10,224 nt of DNA, taken from the NCBI GenBank assembly GCA_947088195.1, contig CAMUFS010000085.1, positions 1 to 10,224 on the forward strand. The letters are read 5' to 3'. Source of the DNA: an uncultured Clostridia bacterium. GTDB lineage: Bacteria; Bacillota; Clostridia; Lachnospirales; Lachnospiraceae. The position numbers and the translations under genes were made by a program. Shown in pieces: positions 7,984-10,224 of the stretch (position 1 is its first letter; every line of letters begins with the position of its first letter). The notes below the pieces were generated by a model that saw only the letters and a program-made list of their open reading frames with translations, searched no databases and was not told where the DNA came from.

Positions 7984-8017
7984 TATTTTACATAATTATT
8001 CTTAAAAGGAAAAAAGG

Positions 8018-10224
8018 ATGAAGCAATCAGAGGAATTAATTAAGGAAATTCAAAAGGGTTTATTACAATGGTATCCATTTAAGCCAGATAGTCAGATTTT
8101 ATATATTGGCTCAGAAAGGGATGCTATTGCAGAGCTGCTTGCAGCATATTCTGCAAAATTAACAATAGTATCTTGTATTTCTCTTACTCATAAATTATGG
8201 GCACAAGGCAAGGAAAATACGTTTGATTATATTATTATAATAGAAGCCTTAGAACAATATCCCAATCCATCACAGATATTATGTTGTTTAAAGGAAGTAT
8301 TAAAAGAAGATGGGAAAATGCTTCTTGGAATGAACAATCGTTTGGGAATCCGTTATTTCTGTGGAGATCGCGATCCATATACCCAGAGGAATTTTGATGG
8401 TGTGGAAGGGTATCGACTGGCTTATGCCAAAAAAGAGGATTCCTTTCAGGGAAGATGCTACAGCCAAAAAGAAATAAAACAGATGCTAAAGGACGCAGGA
8501 TGGAAATTTTTTCATTTCTTCTCTGTTCTTCCTGATTTAAAAAATCCATCTCTCATTTATGAGGAAAATACTCTGCCCAATGAAGATTTGGCAAATCGTC
8601 TATTTCCAACCTACCATGATCCAGAAATCGTTTTTTTGGAGGAGGCAAGCCTCTATGAAAGTCTGATAGAAAATGGACTATTTCATACAATGGCAAATGC
8701 CTATCTGATCGAGTGTTCCTTAAATGGAGAACAGGTAAACATACAACAGGTAACTTGTTCTATGGAGAGAGGAAGAGAAAAGGCACTCTTCACTATGATA
8801 GATAAATCGGGCACAGTAAAGAAGCAGGCTGCCTATCCTGAGGGGAAGAAACGTCTGGAAAAATTGGTTATTCATGCAAAAGAGTTATCTGCCCATGGAC
8901 TCTCTGTTGTGGAGACTAAAATAGAAGATAATATCTGTATTATGCCATATATTCATGCTGAGGTAGGACAAATATACTTAAAACGGCTGATTCAGACAGA
9001 TATAGAAAAATTTCTTCAAGAAATGGATAAGTTTCGAGATCTGATACTGCAATCCTCGGAGATAGAAAAAACCGATCAGGGAGATGGAGAGGGAGCCATT
9101 CTTAGAAAAGGGTATTTGGATATGGTGCCTCTCAATAGTTTTTATATAGATGGAACCTTTGTCTTTTATGACCAAGAATTTTGTGAGGAACATTATCCAG
9201 CGAATGTTATAATTTCACGCATGGTACTGACCTTTTATGCAGGAAATGGGGAGTTGCAGAAATACTATCCTATGGAGAAGCTATTAGAGCGATATGGATT
9301 AAGAAAAAAAATAGAGAAGTGGAGAAAGATGGAACAAGAGTTTCTAAGTGATCTTCGAAAAGAGAGGGAGCTTCGTCAATACCATGAAGCTTGTCGGGGC
9401 AATGCTGGCGCTATCTATTCTAATCGACAAAGGATGAACTATTCAGAAGAAAGATATAGAAGCTTGTTTCTTGATATATTTGAGCATACAGAAAATAGAA
9501 AATTAATCGTATTTGGCTCAGGACAATATGCAAAGAGGTTTTTGGATTTATATCAACAAGACTATCCAGTGGCATGTATTGTGGATAATAATCAAGAAAA
9601 ATGGGGGCAGCATCTATACAATATTCCGATTCAGCAGCCAGAGAGCTTATGTAGTATGCAGAATAGAGAATACAAGGTGCTAATTTGTATGAAGAATTAT
9701 CTATCTGTGATGAAGCAGTTGGATGAGCTGGGAGTGAAGGAATATAGTATATTTGATCCAGAAAAAACATATCCAAGGAAACGGAAAGCTTTCTCACAAG
9801 AGACAGAAAATACGCAGAAAGAAACCATCGTTAAGAAATATCATGTTGGTTATATAGCAGGTGTTTTTGATTTGTATCATGTGGGGCATCTCAATATGTT
9901 TCGTAGGGCCAAAGAGCAGTGTGACTATTTAATAGTAGGAGTAGTGACAGACGAGGGAGTACGCAAATATAAAAAGACAGAGCCATTTGTTCCATTTGAG
10001 GAGAGAATTGAGCTAGTGCGTTCTTGTCGATATGTGGATGAGGCAGTAGAGATTCCACTTAATTATGGTGGTACAAGGGATGCTTATCGACTGTACCATT
10101 TTGATTGTCAATTTTCTGGAAGCGATTATATAGAAAATCCTGATTGGATGGCAGAAAAAGCATATCTGGAAAAGCATGGGGCAGAGATGGTATTTTTCCC
10201 ATATACAGAAAGAACCAGTTCAAC
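8018..10224 (+). CDS. Multidomain methyltransferase-like / kinase-like / Rossmann-like / TagD-type cytidylyltransferase protein (3' partial)
   Basis: An uninterrupted frame of at least 735 codons from ATG 8018 (AAAGGA at 8005-8010, 7 bases upstream) to the right edge. Residues 1 to about 230 resemble a class I methyltransferase (FDYIIIIEALEQYPN from 69, then LKEDGKMLLGMNNRLGIRYF), but the SAM loop reads YIGSERDA and the strand-2 acid is missing, so activity is doubtful. Residues about 240-430 look kinase-like: a lysine pair K268-K269 in an N-lobe-like strand, and GYLDMVPLN...FYDQEF with D368, N373 and D385 spaced as in aminoglycoside or choline kinase catalytic loops. A charged helical stretch follows, then a Rossmann-like module, VFGSGQYAKR with CIVDNN. 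From about 608 a HIGH-type cytidylyltransferase is clear: GVFDLYHVGHLNMF with HVGH at 621-624, GSDYIENP, and ERTSS at the edge, matching the TagD/ECT family signature. Only a short tail should be missing. The activated alcohol is unknown; glycerol 3-phosphate is one candidate. Confidence 0.8.
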   Translation, partial: MKQSEELIKEIQKGLLQWYPFKPDSQILYIGSERDAIAELLAAYSAKLTIVSCISLTHKLWAQGKENTFDYIIIIEALEQYPNPSQILCCLKEVLKEDGKMLLGMNNRLGIRYFCGDRDPYTQRNFDGVEGYRLAYAKKEDSFQGRCYSQKEIKQMLKDAGWKFFHFFSVLPDLKNPSLIYEENTLPNEDLANRLFPTYHDPEIVFLEEASLYESLIENGLFHTMANAYLIECSLNGEQVNIQQVTCSMERGREKALFTMIDKSGTVKKQAAYPEGKKRLEKLVIHAKELSAHGLSVVETKIEDNICIMPYIHAEVGQIYLKRLIQTDIEKFLQEMDKFRDLILQSSEIEKTDQGDGEGAILRKGYLDMVPLNSFYIDGTFVFYDQEFCEEHYPANVIISRMVLTFYAGNGELQKYYPMEKLLERYGLRKKIEKWRKMEQEFLSDLRKERELRQYHEACRGNAGAIYSNRQRMNYSEERYRSLFLDIFEHTENRKLIVFGSGQYAKRFLDLYQQDYPVACIVDNNQEKWGQHLYNIPIQQPESLCSMQNREYKVLICMKNYLSVMKQLDELGVKEYSIFDPEKTYPRKRKAFSQETENTQKETIVKKYHVGYIAGVFDLYHVGHLNMFRRAKEQCDYLIVGVVTDEGVRKYKKTEPFVPFEERIELVRSCRYVDEAVEIPLNYGGTRDAYRLYHFDCQFSGSDYIENPDWMAEKAYLEKHGAEMVFFPYTERTSS

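Noticed and set aside
7984..8017. Promoter or terminator in the gap before the giant gene
   Set aside because: Only 34 AT-rich bases ending in a ribosome site; no stem followed by T-run and no convincing -35/-10 pair.
349..9797. Open frames of 65-125 codons on the - strand (for example 1623-1892, 8235-8549, 9420-9797)
   Set aside because: All lie inside well-supported + strand genes, lack ribosome sites and recognisable motifs, and are rich in residues expected from antisense reading of AT-rich coding DNA.
3870..10092. The 9-mer TATCGACTG found near 3871, 8411 and 10084 as a repeat element
   Set aside because: Each copy is in-frame and encodes Tyr-Arg-Leu within different proteins; there is no shared flank, so it looks like chance codon use.

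Overview
The window is a compact block of eight protein genes, all on the + strand, separated by 1 to 61 bases. The first gene is cut by the left edge and the last by the right edge. AT-rich DNA, purine-rich Shine-Dalgarno sites and protein style point to a low-GC Gram-positive, most likely a gut clostridium of the Lachnospiraceae type; this is an inference from style. I see no RNA gene, mobile element, CRISPR array, convincing promoter or rho-independent terminator, so the block looks like the interior of one long operon.

The content is that of a surface-polysaccharide (capsule, exopolysaccharide or teichoic-acid-like glycan) assembly and decoration locus. In order: the tail of a family 2 glycosyltransferase (1-677); a Caps_synth/GT32-like glycosyltransferase (686-1849); a class I SAM methyltransferase with two C-terminal Rossmann-like modules (1887-3197); an FkbM-family methyltransferase (3208-4137); a LicD-family phosphotransferase (4139-5341); a fusion of a LicC-like nucleotidyltransferase with a HisC/CobD-like PLP enzyme (5403-7238); a second class I SAM methyltransferase (7255-7983); and a giant multidomain protein (8018 to the right edge) that reads as methyltransferase-like, kinase-like, Rossmann-like and TagD-type cytidylyltransferase in one chain.

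A plausible joint scheme (inference): glycosyltransferases build the repeat unit, two cytidylyltransferase modules of unrelated fold make CDP-activated small alcohols or amino-alcohols, the PLP domain supplies the aminated phospho-alcohol, LicD moves the phospho-group onto the glycan, and up to four methyltransferase domains methylate sugars or head groups. No flippase, polymerase or ABC exporter lies inside the window.

Two features stand out. Six of the eight proteins carry the same kind of short GxGxxG Rossmann-like module (seven copies, at the N end, C end or in the middle), which looks like an interchangeable docking or ligand-sensing part. The last gene joins a methyltransferase-like and a kinase-like region, an order reminiscent of the O-antigen chain terminator WbdD, to a cytidylyltransferase.
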